A stretch of 64,000 nt of DNA from Akkermansia sp. (GTDB lineage: Bacteria > Verrucomicrobiota > Verrucomicrobiia > Verrucomicrobiales > Akkermansiaceae): NCBI GenBank assembly GCA_017555025.1, contig JAFZHC010000009.1, forward strand, positions 124,001 to 188,000, given 5' to 3'. Positions within the stretch are counted from its first letter, which is position 1; each line of letters opens with the position of its first letter. Below the pieces are notes generated by a model. That model was not told where the DNA came from and ran no database searches. It worked only from the letters and a program-made list of their open reading frames with translations. Positions 9,129-18,333 of this stretch are shown here, piece by piece. The translations under genes and the position numbers were made by a program.

Positions 9129-10193
9129 TCAACTCTCCTGAGCCGTCGAGATGAACTCGGCGGCTTCTTTTCTGCTCAGCTTGCCGCTATTGGTGCGAGG
9201 TAAGGCTTGGGTGTGGCGGATAATGCGTGGTTTGTGGTAGGCCGGAAGTGTGCCGATGGCTTCTTTGAGCAATGCTTCTGCCGCAATGTCCCCCTCCCAC
9301 AGAAGGGCTACACATTGCCCCAATACCGGGTCGGGGGCAGGAACAACTGCTAGCTGTAGCCCGGTTGCAGCACTCAGGATTTGCTCAATCTTTTCCGCCT
9401 GAATCTTGATGCCTCCGCTGTTGATAACGGCATCTCTGCGCCCCAGAAGGCGAAAGCTGCCATCCGGTCTCAGGTCGGCGATATCATTTGTTTCGAGATT
9501 TTCTATGTTCAGATGGGCGGCAGATATTTGCAGCGTTTCGTCTTTTGTCAGCGAGAGCGATACGCCGGGGAGAGGTTGATACCATTCCGAGCGCTGCTCT
9601 CCGTTGATTCGGCGCAGGGCTATATGGGAAAGCGTCTCTGTCATGCCGTAGGAGGCATAGATGGAGCAGGGAATCTCCTGCAGAGCCTCGTTGAGTGCGG
9701 AATCGATGAACCCGCCGCCCAGTAGTAGTTGTCTGATTTTTGCCAATTGAGCTGCGCCATTCGCTTGTTGCAGCGTGCGAATGACTTGCATCGGTACGAG
9801 TGGTGCAAAATCCACCGCTTCTTGCAAGTGCTCCAGAGGGGCGGAATCCGGTTCTGCCAGAATAAGCCGACAGCCACTTACTAAGGCGCGGACAAGCATC
9901 ATTTTGCCGGCAACGTATCGAATTGGCAGGGCCAGAAAGGCTGTGCTGTTTTGAGTGAGTCCGAAATAACGGCAACTCAGAGCAGCGCTGGCTCGCATGG
10001 CATCCTTAGAGGCGCGTATTAGCTTTGGCTGCCCGGTTGACCCGCTGGTGTGCAGGTTCACGTATGGTGGGGCTGCATACCACTCGGTCAGAAAGTCTGC
10101 GGCCTCAGCGGCAATGCTGGTCTTATGTTCTGCCCAGTCGGCAAGATTGGTGGCATTTATATGCTCACCGTTGATGCAGATAACCTCAGACAT
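9129..10193 (-). CDS. menE: o-Succinylbenzoate-CoA ligase-like AMP-binding enzyme
   Basis: 354 residues from the ATG at 10193; the longer frame would extend far into the upstream gene. ANL-superfamily motifs: LHTSGSTGQPKL (phosphate loop), YASYGMTETLSHIA (adenine/acyl site), LLGRRDAVINSGGIKI (hinge) and PRTNSGKLSRKE with the C-terminal lysine. The short length and motif set fit MenE of menaquinone synthesis as found in compact versions, but no other men gene is in the window. It overlaps the MidA-like gene by 8 bases, so it is in the nadA transcription unit. Confidence 0.7.
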   Translation of the reverse strand: MSEVICINGEHINATNLADWAEHKTSIAAEAADFLTEWYAAPPYVNLHTSGSTGQPKLIRASKDAMRASAALSCRYFGLTQNSTAFLALPIRYVAGKMMLVRALVSGCRLILAEPDSAPLEHLQEAVDFAPLVPMQVIRTLQQANGAAQLAKIRQLLLGGGFIDSALNEALQEIPCSIYASYGMTETLSHIALRRINGEQRSEWYQPLPGVSLSLTKDETLQISAAHLNIENLETNDIADLRPDGSFRLLGRRDAVINSGGIKIQAEKIEQILSAATGLQLAVVPAPDPVLGQCVALLWEGDIAAEALLKEAIGTLPAYHKPRIIRHTQALPRTNSGKLSRKEAAEFISTAQES

Positions 10194-11184
10194 CAAAGCG
10201 GTGTTGAATGAGAACATTGAAATAATTGCCGGCACCGGGTACAGCTATGAGGTGGGCTTCCTCCGGAATGACCGGGTTTGCCAGTGGCTGCAGAAAATCC
10301 CTTTGGCTCATGTACTGAACAACATCTCCGGTGCACCCTTGAGCCAGCGCAATCAAATCTGTGAAGTTGACATCGCAGGTGATATCGCAATGTCCGGCCA
10401 TGGGCGGCAATTCATCAGCACTCAGCAGCGTGTGCGCCTTGTAACCTCTCAGGCTACCCTGTGGGCGACGGTAGTATACTTTGTCGTTGGTTTGGCCGTA
10501 ATCAATAGTCAACAATGTGCCACATCTCCAGAACTTCTGCCATTCCGCATACCACTCGAAATAGCTTTCATGCACTTCAATAATCTGACCTTCTTTTGCC
10601 CATTGAGTAAATGCGGAGGATGCCGGAAGAGTTTTTTCAACGACTTTGCGAACTACGGAGCCGTTTTCAACGCTAAGCCCCAGTTCCAGCCATTTCCCTC
10701 CTTGATATACAAATTGGCGAGCAGGGAAAGCATCCGGTAATTCATTGCTGAAAATAAATGCCCGGCCATCTGCCTTTTTCAGCGCTTTCTCCACACTGCT
10801 GAAAACAGAAACTGAGTGACCACCGACCATTCCCTGCAGGTTGCGGAGCGCTTGGGAGCGGTCGACCATGAGATAACGAGAGACGATTTTCTCCCACAGC
10901 GTCATATTGCGGCAGATGGCCATGGCTAAGTCGCCATTGCCCCCCCCGATTTCGATGATGGGTAAACGCTGCTTATGCGTTTTGCAGCTTTCCCGCCATT
11001 GCTGAAGAATGCGGCGAGCAAGTAAATCGCACATGGTGGCGGAGGTGGAGAAATCACCTCTCGCGCCGATATTGCTGATGTTCTTGCTGTAGTACCCTCC
11101 GTTTTCATCGTAGAGGGCAATTTCCATGAACTGAGCCATGGAAATCCAGTTGCCGTGTGCCAGAATGTAAGGAGCAATATCCAT
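10186..11184 (-). CDS. SAM-dependent methyltransferase of the MidA/NDUFAF7 (DUF185) family
   Basis: 332 residues starting MDIAPYILAHGNWI; an earlier Met at 11205 would overlap nadA. Family hallmarks: YDENGGYYSKN with ARGDFSTSA near the N-terminus, the SAM-binding IIEIGGGNGDLA near residue 85, the FSNELPDAFPARQF stretch and LLTIDYGQ. The mitochondrial relative methylates an arginine of a respiratory complex I subunit; bacterial targets are mostly unknown. It starts 4 bases after the nadA stop and overlaps menE, so the three are co-transcribed. Confidence 0.8.
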   Translation of the reverse strand: MDIAPYILAHGNWISMAQFMEIALYDENGGYYSKNISNIGARGDFSTSATMCDLLARRILQQWRESCKTHKQRLPIIEIGGGNGDLAMAICRNMTLWEKIVSRYLMVDRSQALRNLQGMVGGHSVSVFSSVEKALKKADGRAFIFSNELPDAFPARQFVYQGGKWLELGLSVENGSVVRKVVEKTLPASSAFTQWAKEGQIIEVHESYFEWYAEWQKFWRCGTLLTIDYGQTNDKVYYRRPQGSLRGYKAHTLLSADELPPMAGHCDITCDVNFTDLIALAQGCTGDVVQYMSQRDFLQPLANPVIPEEAHLIAVPGAGNYFNVLIQHRFDV

Positions 11185-11188
11185 TGTG

Positions 11189-12121
11189 TTACCGCGAGAG
11201 CTCAAGCATGCGCAGCAGGGGCTTTTCGGCCTTGAGGCGTAACTCTTCAGGTACTCGCACCTCAGGAGATTGATTGCGCAGGCAATCGCGAATCTTTGCC
11301 AGCGTGTTGAGCTTCATGTACTCGCACTCTGCACAAGAGCATTTCTCAGTACCCACTCCGATGTATTCTTTACCCGGTACCAGCTTGCTGAGGCGGTGCA
11401 GAATGCCGTTTTCCGTTACAATAATGAAGCGTTGAGCGCTGCTCTCCTTGCAATACGGTATCATTTTCTCCGTAGAGCAGATGTGGTCAGCCAGCAGGCG
11501 GATGGGCTCCTGGCACTCAGGGTGGCAGACAATCGGGGCATCGGGGTACTGAGCCTTAACTTCAAGCACCTTGTCACGCGTAAATTGTTCGTGAACATGG
11601 CATGCGCCGTTCCAGAGCTCCATCTCTCGGCCGGTCTTGCGGGCGGTCCATGCCCCCAGGTTGCGGTCGGGAACAAAAAGGATGGGGCGGTCGGTAGGTG
11701 CCGTTTCGATGATGCGTTGCGAGTTGCCGCTGGTGACAATGACGTCAGCCAGAGCCTTTACGCCGATGGAGCAGTTTACATAGGCTACGACGTAGTAATT
11801 CTTCTCCTTGTTCTGCTCGAGGAAGGCTGCCAGCTCTTCTGCCGGGCAACTTTGCTCCAGCGAGCAGGCTGCATTCATATCCGGCAGTAGTACCTTGCGG
11901 GTAGGGTTGAGGATGCAGGCTGTTTCGGCCATGAAGTGAACGCCGCAGAATACGATAACATCACATTCGGTTTCCTGAGCCTTGCGAGCCAGAGCCAGCG
12001 AATCACCTACAAAGTCGGCAATATCCTGAATCTCGGGGCGCTGGTAACTGTGGGCAAGGATGACAGCATTGTGTTCTGTCTTCAGTCGCTCAATTTCCTG
12101 AATCAAATCCTCATTAGACAT
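11189..12121 (-). CDS. nadA: Quinolinate synthase A
   Basis: 310 residues, typical length. It converts iminoaspartate and dihydroxyacetone phosphate to quinolinate in de novo NAD synthesis using a 4Fe-4S cluster. Visible are ILAHSYQRPEIQDIADFVGDS at the start, the substrate segment YVNCSIGVKALAD, FVPDRNLG, and cysteines in AACSLEQ, HPECQEP and CSCAEC that can ligate the cluster. Its promoter predicts a leaderless mRNA. nadB and nadC are not in the window. Confidence 0.95.
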   Translation of the reverse strand: MSNEDLIQEIERLKTEHNAVILAHSYQRPEIQDIADFVGDSLALARKAQETECDVIVFCGVHFMAETACILNPTRKVLLPDMNAACSLEQSCPAEELAAFLEQNKEKNYYVVAYVNCSIGVKALADVIVTSGNSQRIIETAPTDRPILFVPDRNLGAWTARKTGREMELWNGACHVHEQFTRDKVLEVKAQYPDAPIVCHPECQEPIRLLADHICSTEKMIPYCKESSAQRFIIVTENGILHRLSKLVPGKEYIGVGTEKCSCAECEYMKLNTLAKIRDCLRNQSPEVRVPEELRLKAEKPLLRMLELSR

Positions 12122-12127
12122 GCGCAG

Positions 12128-12156
12128 AGACTACCATCGAGAGGTTGTTTTGTCAA
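12128..12156 (-). promoter_or_regulatory. nadA promoter, leaderless type
   Basis: Minus strand TTGACA (12151-12156), exactly 17 bases, TAGTCT (12128-12133), then only 6 bases before the ATG. A normal start 6-8 bases past the -10 box would put +1 at or next to the A of the start codon. Confidence 0.75.
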
Positions 12157-12163
12157 CACAAAT

Positions 12164-13114
12164 TCAATTTGCCTTAATAGCCTCGCGGAAGTAGGCAATG
12201 GTCTTGTCGAGACCCTCTGAGAGCGCGATGGTGGGTGCCCACCCCAGCTTTTCTCCGGCCAGGCTGATGTCGGGTCGGCGCTGCGTGGGGTCATCCGAGG
12301 GCAGGGGGCGATATACCAGCTGACTGCGGGTGGGAATCTTGGACAAAACAAGTTCGGCAAGCTGGCGGATGGTGAACTCCCCGGGATTGCCGATATTGAC
12401 CGGCCCGATGAAGCCTTGCTCATTTTCCATCATGCGTACCATGCCTTCAATCAAATCGTCGATATATTGGAAGGAACGGGTCTGCTGGCCTTCCCCGTAA
12501 ATAGTGATATCTTCGCCACGCAGCGCCTGACAAATGAAATTGGAAACGACGCGCCCGTCTTCCGGGTTCATGTAGGGGCCGTAGGTGTTGAAAATACGGA
12601 TAACGCGGATATCCACCCCCTCATGGCGGTGATGGTCAAAGAAGAGGCTTTCAGCGCAGCGCTTGCCCTCATCATAGCAGGCACGAATACCGATGGGGTT
12701 GACGTTCCCTCGATAGTTCTCCGGCTGCGGGTGCACGAGCGGCTCACCATAAACCTCGGAAGTGGAAGTTTGCAGAATGCGTGCACCCTTGCGCTTCGCA
12801 AGAGCCAGCATATTAAGAGCTCCCAGTACGCAGGTCTTGGTGGTAAAGATGGAGCGGGCTCCCTGATAGAAGGGCGGGGAAGCCGGGCATGCCAGATTAT
12901 AGATTCGCTCCAGCGGCTCCTCGCAATCCCAAGGCTCTATCACATCATGCTCCACAAAAGTGAAGTTAGGGTGACTCATGAGATCAGCCACATTGTCGAG
13001 TGAGCCGGTGTAATTGTTGTCGAGGCAGATGACCCGGTGGCCTTCTGCTATGAGTCTGTGGCAAAGGTTTGCTCCTATGAATCCGGTTCCGCCTGTGACT
13101 AGTATGCTCTTCAT
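12164..13114 (-). CDS. UDP-glucuronate decarboxylase (UDP-xylose synthase)
   Basis: 316 residues from [17 protein letters not shown]; the promoter at 13125-13153 rules out the longer frame. Short-chain dehydrogenase fold of the UXS type: Rossmann GGTGFIG (residues 8-14), [12 protein letters not shown] near 80, catalytic Ser/Glu in STSEVYG, catalytic YDEGK near 145, and FNTYGPYM. The reaction oxidises and decarboxylates UDP-glucuronate to UDP-xylose, a donor for surface polysaccharide. The YDEGK motif and the lack of a deletion around it argue against dTDP-glucose dehydratase. Confidence 0.88.
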   Translation of the reverse strand: MKSILVTGGTGFIGANLCHRLIAEGHRVICLDNNYTGSLDNVADLMSHPNFTFVEHDVIEPWDCEEPLERIYNLACPASPPFYQGARSIFTTKTCVLGALNMLALAKRKGARILQTSTSEVYGEPLVHPQPENYRGNVNPIGIRACYDEGKRCAESLFFDHHRHEGVDIRVIRIFNTYGPYMNPEDGRVVSNFICQALRGEDITIYGEGQQTRSFQYIDDLIEGMVRMMENEQGFIGPVNIGNPGEFTIRQLAELVLSKIPTRSQLVYRPLPSDDPTQRRPDISLAGEKLGWAPTIALSEGLDKTIAYFREAIKAN

Positions 13115-13124
13115 CGTGCGTGCT

Positions 13125-13153
13125 ATTATAATGTAAAAATAATTTGCTGGCAA
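13125..13153 (-). promoter_or_regulatory. Promoter of the UDP-glucuronate decarboxylase gene
   Basis: Minus strand TTGCCA (13148-13153), 17 bases, perfect TATAAT (13125-13130), 10 bases to the ATG. Leader of about 3 bases or none. Confidence 0.75.
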
Positions 13154-13203
13154 GTCAAACTCTCCCGGAATACACAAAAATCGGATAAAGTCATACGTTG
13201 CGC

Positions 13204-13232
13204 TTGCAATATGATGTGGAATGTGGTAGGCT
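13204..13232 (+). promoter_or_regulatory. terC promoter, leaderless type
   Basis: TTGCAA (13204-13209), 17 bases, TAGGCT (13227-13232), then 6 bases to the ATG. No sign of the yybP-ykoY riboswitch that precedes some terC-family genes; there is no room for it. Confidence 0.6.
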
Positions 13233-13238
13233 GGCGGC

Positions 13239-14108
13239 ATGCCTATTGCTGATTTGCAAACTGCCATGGAGTTCGTAATGCAGAACTGGAGTATGTTCTT
13301 GATGGATGCCGGTATGGTCATCGTGAGTCTTGTGCTTATTGAGGGCCTGCTCTCGGTTGATAATGCGCTGGGAATTGCCGCTATGGCATCCCACCTGCCC
13401 AAGCACCAGCAGAAGGCTGCCCTTCGCTGGGGGCTTATCGGTGCGTACGTTTTCCGTGGTATCGCTCTGGCTCTTGTCTCTTGGCTTATGCATAATGAGT
13501 GGGTGAAGTGGTTCGGCGCTCTCTACCTGATTTATCTTGCCTGCGATCATCTGCAGTTCAAAAAGGTTGTGCATGCTGAAGATGCCGCTGCCGCAGCTGC
13601 CAAAACTGCCGGTAAGGGCTTTTTGGCTACCATCTGCAGCATTGAGCTGATGGATTTGTCTCTCTCCCTGGACAACGTAGTGGCCGCTGTGGGTGTGGTT
13701 GCCGGCTCCAAAGGTATTCCTGTTGAGCTGCATATCTGGGTGGTGTGCCTCGGCGTGTTCATTGGTATTGCCGCTCTGCGAATTGTCGCCGGCTGGTGCA
13801 TTGATATTATTGCCCGTCACCCCATTCTGGGGCATGTTGCCTTTGTTCTCGTAGGTTTCGTTGGTTTTGTAATGACGGTATCCCTTGTACTGGAGAGCTC
13901 CTGGGGTATTGAGTGGCACATGTCTGTTGCTCCCAAGTTTGCCATTATCATTGCCATTGTGGCACTGAGTATCTGCTACGAAAAATACGCAGGTCTTCAT
14001 ACTGTTCTTTACCCGCTGGTTAAGGTTTTCCGTGCTCTCTGCACCGCCTTTGCCGTTACCGTACATACCATTTTCACTCCTTGGACCCTTTTCAAGAAGA
14101 AAGCATAA
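13239..14108 (+). CDS. TerC-family integral membrane protein
   Basis: 289 residues with about eight hydrophobic helices. The two family motifs are clear: [18 protein letters not shown] near residue 33 and [20 protein letters not shown] near 135, each with the acidic-Asn pair thought to bind a metal ion. TerC/Alx/YkoY proteins are linked to manganese export and to metal loading of exported proteins. An Ala-rich loop joins the two halves. It is probably co-transcribed with mrp, which starts 16 bases later. Confidence 0.9.
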   Translation: MPIADLQTAMEFVMQNWSMFLMDAGMVIVSLVLIEGLLSVDNALGIAAMASHLPKHQQKAALRWGLIGAYVFRGIALALVSWLMHNEWVKWFGALYLIYLACDHLQFKKVVHAEDAAAAAAKTAGKGFLATICSIELMDLSLSLDNVVAAVGVVAGSKGIPVELHIWVVCLGVFIGIAALRIVAGWCIDIIARHPILGHVAFVLVGFVGFVMTVSLVLESSWGIEWHMSVAPKFAIIIAIVALSICYEKYAGLHTVLYPLVKVFRALCTAFAVTVHTIFTPWTLFKKKA

Positions 14109-14124
14109 CTGATTAATTATCGTC

Positions 14125-15198
14125 ATGAGTCAACCTGAATTATCTCCGGCTCTTGTCCGTGCCGCTCTCACCACGGTTAAATATCCCGGTTTCAGCCGCG
14201 ATATCGTCTCCTTTGGTCTGGTGAAGGATATCACCGTATCTCCCGAGGGGGCTGTAGTTGTAGAGTTGTTGATTGAGAGTAAGAATGCTGATGTTCCCCG
14301 TTTCATCTATGAGAACGTGATGGCAACGGTGAAGGAACTTCCCGGCGTAAAGAAGCTTGATGTTAATATCGAGCACCATGCCCCCCGAAGCAACAAAGCT
14401 GCTGCTAATGATGACCCCGCTGATTGGAAGTCCAGCGTACCCGGCGTGAAGCATGTTATCGCAGTTTCTTCAGGCAAGGGTGGTGTAGGTAAGAGCACGG
14501 TATCTGCCAACTTGGCAGTAGCTCTTTCCCGCCTGGGCTACAAGACCGGTCTGCTTGATCTTGATATATATGGCCCCTCCATGGCGCTGATGTTCGGCAC
14601 TAAGGAGCGCCCCGGCTGCTCCGATAAAGAGCAGTTCCTGCCTGTGGAAGCTCACGGTGTGAAATTGCTTTCCATGGGGCTGATGATTGACGAGGCCTCT
14701 CCCGTGGCTGTTCGCGGTCCGCTTGCAACTCGCTACGTGCAGCAGTTCCTGCGCGATGTGGAGTGGGGCGGTCTTGATTTCCTGATTCTGGATATGCCTC
14801 CCGGTACCGGTGATATTCAGCTTACCATCGTTCAGACGGTGGATTTGGCCGGTGTGGTGGTGGTTACGACGCCGCAAGAGGTGGCTCTTATCGATGCCCG
14901 CAAGGCTGTAGGCCTTTTCCAGCGTGTGGAGACACCCATTCTCGGTATCATTGAGAACATGAGCTACTTTGTCTGCCCGAGCGATGGATTGATTTACAAC
15001 ATCTTCGGTGAAGGTGGCGGTGAGCGCGAGGCGCAGAAGCTCGGTGTGCCGTTGCTGGGGCGCATACCGTTGGACATCGAAACCCGCTCCTGTGGTGATG
15101 AGGGTGCCCCCGTTGCCCTTAAAGACCCGGGGCAGAGCATGGTATCTGCCGCCTTCCAGGGTGTTGCGACTATGCTTGCCAGCGTGCTGGGTGAATAA
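14125..15198 (+). CDS. mrp: Mrp/ApbC-type P-loop iron-sulfur carrier
   Basis: 357 residues: an N-terminal MIP18/DUF59 domain (about 1-95) and a ParA-like ATPase with the deviant Walker A GKGGVGKST near 115, LLDLDIYGPS and LDMPPGTGDIQLT. These proteins transfer Fe-S clusters to apo-enzymes. One oddity: the CxxC normally found after ENMSYFVC reads CPSD here, so the second cluster cysteine is replaced by Asp. It ends in a good terminator. Confidence 0.92.
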   Translation: MSQPELSPALVRAALTTVKYPGFSRDIVSFGLVKDITVSPEGAVVVELLIESKNADVPRFIYENVMATVKELPGVKKLDVNIEHHAPRSNKAAANDDPADWKSSVPGVKHVIAVSSGKGGVGKSTVSANLAVALSRLGYKTGLLDLDIYGPSMALMFGTKERPGCSDKEQFLPVEAHGVKLLSMGLMIDEASPVAVRGPLATRYVQQFLRDVEWGGLDFLILDMPPGTGDIQLTIVQTVDLAGVVVVTTPQEVALIDARKAVGLFQRVETPILGIIENMSYFVCPSDGLIYNIFGEGGGEREAQKLGVPLLGRIPLDIETRSCGDEGAPVALKDPGQSMVSAAFQGVATMLASVLGE

Positions 15199-15214
15199 AA
15201 TACAATCGTTATTG

Positions 15215-15247
15215 AGGTGCGCCTGTGACAGCGGGCGCACCTTTAAC
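15215..15247 (+). terminator. Rho-independent terminator of mrp
   Basis: Arms AGGTGCGCC (15215-15223) and GGCGCACCT (15234-15242) pair perfectly over 9 bases with a 10-base loop, followed by a T-rich run. The ATG at 15225 lies in the loop, which argues for the later start of the next gene. Confidence 0.8.
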
Positions 15248-15263
15248 TTTGCAAGCCGTAGCT

Positions 15264-16250
15264 ATGTTTCAGGTCGTCATTAATTCCTTTCTGGCCACAA
15301 TCCCGGTTTTCGTGTTCTTTGCTGTTGGGTTCTGGCTGCGCCACAAGAAGGTTGTGGAACCTGCGCACGATGCCGTCATTACCCGACTGGCCATGGATGT
15401 GGGTTACCCTTGCCTGATATTTTATAATATCATGAAGTATATGGTGACGGAGGCTGATCCGCGCATTACTTCTCTGGGGTTTTCCGGGCAGGCTATTGTC
15501 TGCGGCTTTCTGGAAATGACCATCGGTGTAACTGTGGCTTGGTTGGTTGCTCGCATGCTGCGTTTGTGCATCGGCACAGGCTTGCGCACCTTTACGCTGA
15601 CGGCCGGCGTGCAGAATTATGTGTTCTTTGTTATTCCCATTGTTCACATGCTATTCAGCAATTCCGGCGATCCTGCCATGGGGGTGCTGTTCATCCACAA
15701 TATGGGGTGTGAACTCTTCGTATGGAGTGTGGGTGTTATTCTTATGTGTGGCGGATTCGGTAATCTGAGCTTTGCGTCCTTGTTCCGTGGGCCTTTGCTG
15801 GCGGTCTGCTTTTCGCTGTTATTGGCCTGGAGCGGATTGGGGCAATATGTTGCCGTTGCCCCCGTTATGAAGACCGCTGAGATGCTCGGTTGTATCGCTA
15901 CTCCGGTGTGCCTGATTATTTTCGGGTGCTCTATGTATGATTTGTCCCGCAACTTTACCTGGCAGCCCCGCATGTTGATTGCCGGTCTGGTGACTCGTCT
16001 GGGCGTGGCGCCTGCCTTGATTTTGCTGGTAGCATGGGCCTTGCCGGTAGACCCGCTGGTAAAACGCATCATGGTAGTACAGAGTGCCATTCCCAGTGCT
16101 GTTATTCCGGTTATCATTGCCAAGCGTTATGGCGGGCGCCCCGAAGTGGGTACCCAAATCCTGCTTTCAACTACTGTGTGCTCCTTTATCACTTTGCCCA
16201 TTTGGCTGGCTGTCGGCAGTATGTATGTAGCTGAAATTCTGCCGCGCTGA
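15264..16250 (+). CDS. AEC-family (auxin efflux carrier-like) permease
   Basis: 328 residues, ten hydrophobic segments arranged 5+5, with the family pattern of a short AVGFWLRHKK loop after helix 1, DVGYPCLIFYN in helix 2, and a C-terminal LLSTTVCSFITLPIWL. Bacterial AEC members export or import small organic anions such as malate or malonate. The substrate cannot be told here. I chose the ATG at 15264 because the earlier one sits inside the mrp terminator. No close functional partner is adjacent. Confidence 0.8.
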   Translation: MFQVVINSFLATIPVFVFFAVGFWLRHKKVVEPAHDAVITRLAMDVGYPCLIFYNIMKYMVTEADPRITSLGFSGQAIVCGFLEMTIGVTVAWLVARMLRLCIGTGLRTFTLTAGVQNYVFFVIPIVHMLFSNSGDPAMGVLFIHNMGCELFVWSVGVILMCGGFGNLSFASLFRGPLLAVCFSLLLAWSGLGQYVAVAPVMKTAEMLGCIATPVCLIIFGCSMYDLSRNFTWQPRMLIAGLVTRLGVAPALILLVAWALPVDPLVKRIMVVQSAIPSAVIPVIIAKRYGGRPEVGTQILLSTTVCSFITLPIWLAVGSMYVAEILPR

Positions 16251-16286
16251 CCTGCACAAATATTTAATTAAACCTTATCTTCTCTG

Positions 16287-16315
16287 TTGACATGTGAGAC
16301 AGAGAGGAGTAGAAT
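16287..16315 (+). promoter_or_regulatory. lpxK promoter, leaderless type
   Basis: Consensus TTGACA (16287-16292), 17 bases, TAGAAT (16310-16315), 7 bases to the ATG at 16323. The GAGAGGAG that looks like a ribosome-binding site lies upstream of the -10 box, inside the spacer, so it would not be transcribed. Confidence 0.8.
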
Positions 16316-16322
16316 AAGCGTT

Positions 16323-17522
16323 ATGAAGTCACGCATGGATGAGTTTGCAGAGTGGGGCACCGAAGTGGTGTTCGGGCGGGCTCGTGGTTTTCGTGCGTGG
16401 CTGCTTAAGTGTGTGCTGCGTTTTGCGAGCTTTTTCTTCTACATACTCATCAAGACTCGCCTCTTTTTGTTCCGCCGCCGCCTGAAGACTGTTCATTATC
16501 TGGGTACTTTTGTGGTGAGTGTGGGTAATATTACCGCCGGTGGTACCGGTAAGACCCCCGTGGTGGAGTTGCTCTCCCGTACTCTGGCAGCTCGTGGGCG
16601 AAAGTGCGCTATCTTGACGCGTGGTTATAAGAGTGAGCCGCTTGATGAACCTCAGGAGTGGAAGGATGCCAACGGTAAGCCCGTGCACCATCTCCCCAAG
16701 ATTGCCAGCGATGGCGTTACCCGATATCTGGGGCCTTTGTACGCCGGCGACGAACCTTTTATGCTGGCTCGCAATCTTGATGGCGTGGCCGTGCTGGTGG
16801 ATAAAGATCGAGTGAAATCCGGTATCTTTGCCATCGAACAGCTGGGGCGGAATACTCTCATCTTGGATGATGGTATGCAGTACCTCAAGCTTAAGCATGA
16901 AATTGACATTGTTCTGGTGGATTGCGGATTCCCCTTCGGTACCGGTTCTATTTTGCCCCGCGGTACTATGCGAGAGCCTCGTTCCAGCTTGGCTCGTGCT
17001 AGTTATATCATCCTGACCAAGAGCGGAGGTAAACCTCAGGGTGAACTTATTTCCACCATTCGCAAGTATAATAAGGTGGCTGATATTATTGTTACTAATC
17101 ACGGCCCCTCGTATCTCGAAAATATCTTTACCGGTGAACGTCAGCCTCTCTCCTTCCTCAAGGATAAATATGTGGCCTGCATGAGCGGTATTGCTCGCCC
17201 TGAGAGCTTTGAAGGTCTGGTGGAAGACCTCGGAGCACATGTTGAAATTCGTCGCCGTTATCCTGACCATTATTGGTTTGATCAGGCCGATCTCGAGACC
17301 TTCGTTGAGCGCTGCGCCGACCGCGCTATGGATTTGATTGTCACGACAGAGAAAGATGCCGTGCGATTCCTGAAGCCCGGAGAGATGGAAGTGCCGATTT
17401 ATTTCCTCCGCATTCAGATTGATATTGAGCAGGGGCAGGAATACTGGGACCGCATGATTGATCGCATTTGTGGTCTGGCTGAACCACAACCCGCTCCGCA
17501 GTGGAGTAACAATGTTTTATGA
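16323..17522 (+). CDS. lpxK: Tetraacyldisaccharide 4'-kinase (lipid A kinase)
   Basis: 399 residues. LpxK phosphorylates the 4' position of the lipid A disaccharide at the inner membrane. It has an N-terminal hydrophobic helix ([17 protein letters not shown]), the P-loop [13 protein letters not shown] near residue 65, [18 protein letters not shown] near 180 and the late VTTEKDAVR. Family members are usually about 330 residues; an insertion after TRGYKSEPL and a longer tail account for the difference. The start is set by the promoter. Its presence implies a lipopolysaccharide-type outer membrane. Confidence 0.92.
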   Translation: MKSRMDEFAEWGTEVVFGRARGFRAWLLKCVLRFASFFFYILIKTRLFLFRRRLKTVHYLGTFVVSVGNITAGGTGKTPVVELLSRTLAARGRKCAILTRGYKSEPLDEPQEWKDANGKPVHHLPKIASDGVTRYLGPLYAGDEPFMLARNLDGVAVLVDKDRVKSGIFAIEQLGRNTLILDDGMQYLKLKHEIDIVLVDCGFPFGTGSILPRGTMREPRSSLARASYIILTKSGGKPQGELISTIRKYNKVADIIVTNHGPSYLENIFTGERQPLSFLKDKYVACMSGIARPESFEGLVEDLGAHVEIRRRYPDHYWFDQADLETFVERCADRAMDLIVTTEKDAVRFLKPGEMEVPIYFLRIQIDIEQGQEYWDRMIDRICGLAEPQPAPQWSNNVL

Positions 17523-18328
17523 GGCGACTCGTTACTGTTTGGTGCGTATTGTTATCGGCTCTCGCGCTGGTTTCGTGCTCTCCTGAACCTCGGTCGATTG
17601 TTGAAGAATTGCTAGCCGCATCGGTCGGGGATAAGAAGGTGTTATCTCCTTCTCGTCAATCGCCTCTTGAGCACGCTGTGCGTTGGAAGAAATTTGAAGA
17701 AGCTGAACGCTTAATCAAAGCAGGGGCGGATGTAAATGATGTTGATTATCTATCGATAGCCGCAGCCGGTGGCAATCGTGAGATGGTGCAGTTGTTAATG
17801 GCTGCCGGGGCGAAAGTCAACCCTGAATCAGGTGATGACAATTTTCCGCTGTGGTATGCTGCTCTTGTCCCTCATCCGGGGATTGTTGCTGACCTCCTTG
17901 CCGCCGGAGCAGATGTTCACCGTTTGGATTTTAACGGTGAGACCGCTTTGTTTGCAGCCATTTCTGAGAAATCGTATGAGGTGGTTGTGCAGTTGCTTAA
18001 GGCCGGCTCTGATGTCAATTGGCGGGGTTTTATGAATCGCACTCCCCTTTGGTATGCTGCCGGCTCGGGACAACTTGACATAGCTCAGGCTCTTATTGAG
18101 GCCGGGGCTGATGTGGATGCCGTAGCTGATGATGGTTCGTCCGTTTTGCAGGAGGCTATCACCGGAGCAAGGAGTGAGGAGATGGTGCGTTTGTTGCTGA
18201 AGCATGGAGCTAAGCGCAATTTTAGCGAGTCTCATATTTACGGAGCTTTGCATCCTGATTGTGCTTTTGAAACTCCGGGTGAGAATCTCCTGCGTGCTCT
18301 GAAAGCTGCCGGATATACCAAACTCTGA
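17519..18328 (+). CDS. Ankyrin-repeat lipoprotein
   Basis: 269 residues. The N-terminus [20 protein letters not shown] is a lipoprotein signal with lipobox LVSC. From about residue 48 there are five or six ankyrin repeats (SPLEHAVRWKKFEEAERLIKAGADVN and successive units ending LLMAAGAKVN, LLAAGADVH, LLKAGSDVN, LIEAGADVD). Ankyrin proteins in the periplasm bind other proteins; the partner is unknown. The ATG overlaps the lpxK TGA (ATGA), so it is translationally coupled to lipid A synthesis. It is convergent with the MFS gene, 5 bases apart. Confidence 0.85.
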   Translation: MRRLVTVWCVLLSALALVSCSPEPRSIVEELLAASVGDKKVLSPSRQSPLEHAVRWKKFEEAERLIKAGADVNDVDYLSIAAAGGNREMVQLLMAAGAKVNPESGDDNFPLWYAALVPHPGIVADLLAAGADVHRLDFNGETALFAAISEKSYEVVVQLLKAGSDVNWRGFMNRTPLWYAAGSGQLDIAQALIEAGADVDAVADDGSSVLQEAITGARSEEMVRLLLKHGAKRNFSESHIYGALHPDCAFETPGENLLRALKAAGYTKL

Positions 18329-18333
18329 GTTTT

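Noticed and set aside
13115..13238. Possible yybP-ykoY manganese riboswitch upstream of terC
   Set aside because: The terC promoter is only 6 bases from the start codon, leaving no room for an RNA leader, and the conserved riboswitch loops are not visible.
16304..16310. GAGAGGAG before lpxK as a ribosome-binding site
   Set aside because: It lies between the -35 and -10 boxes of a consensus promoter, so it should not be in the mRNA.
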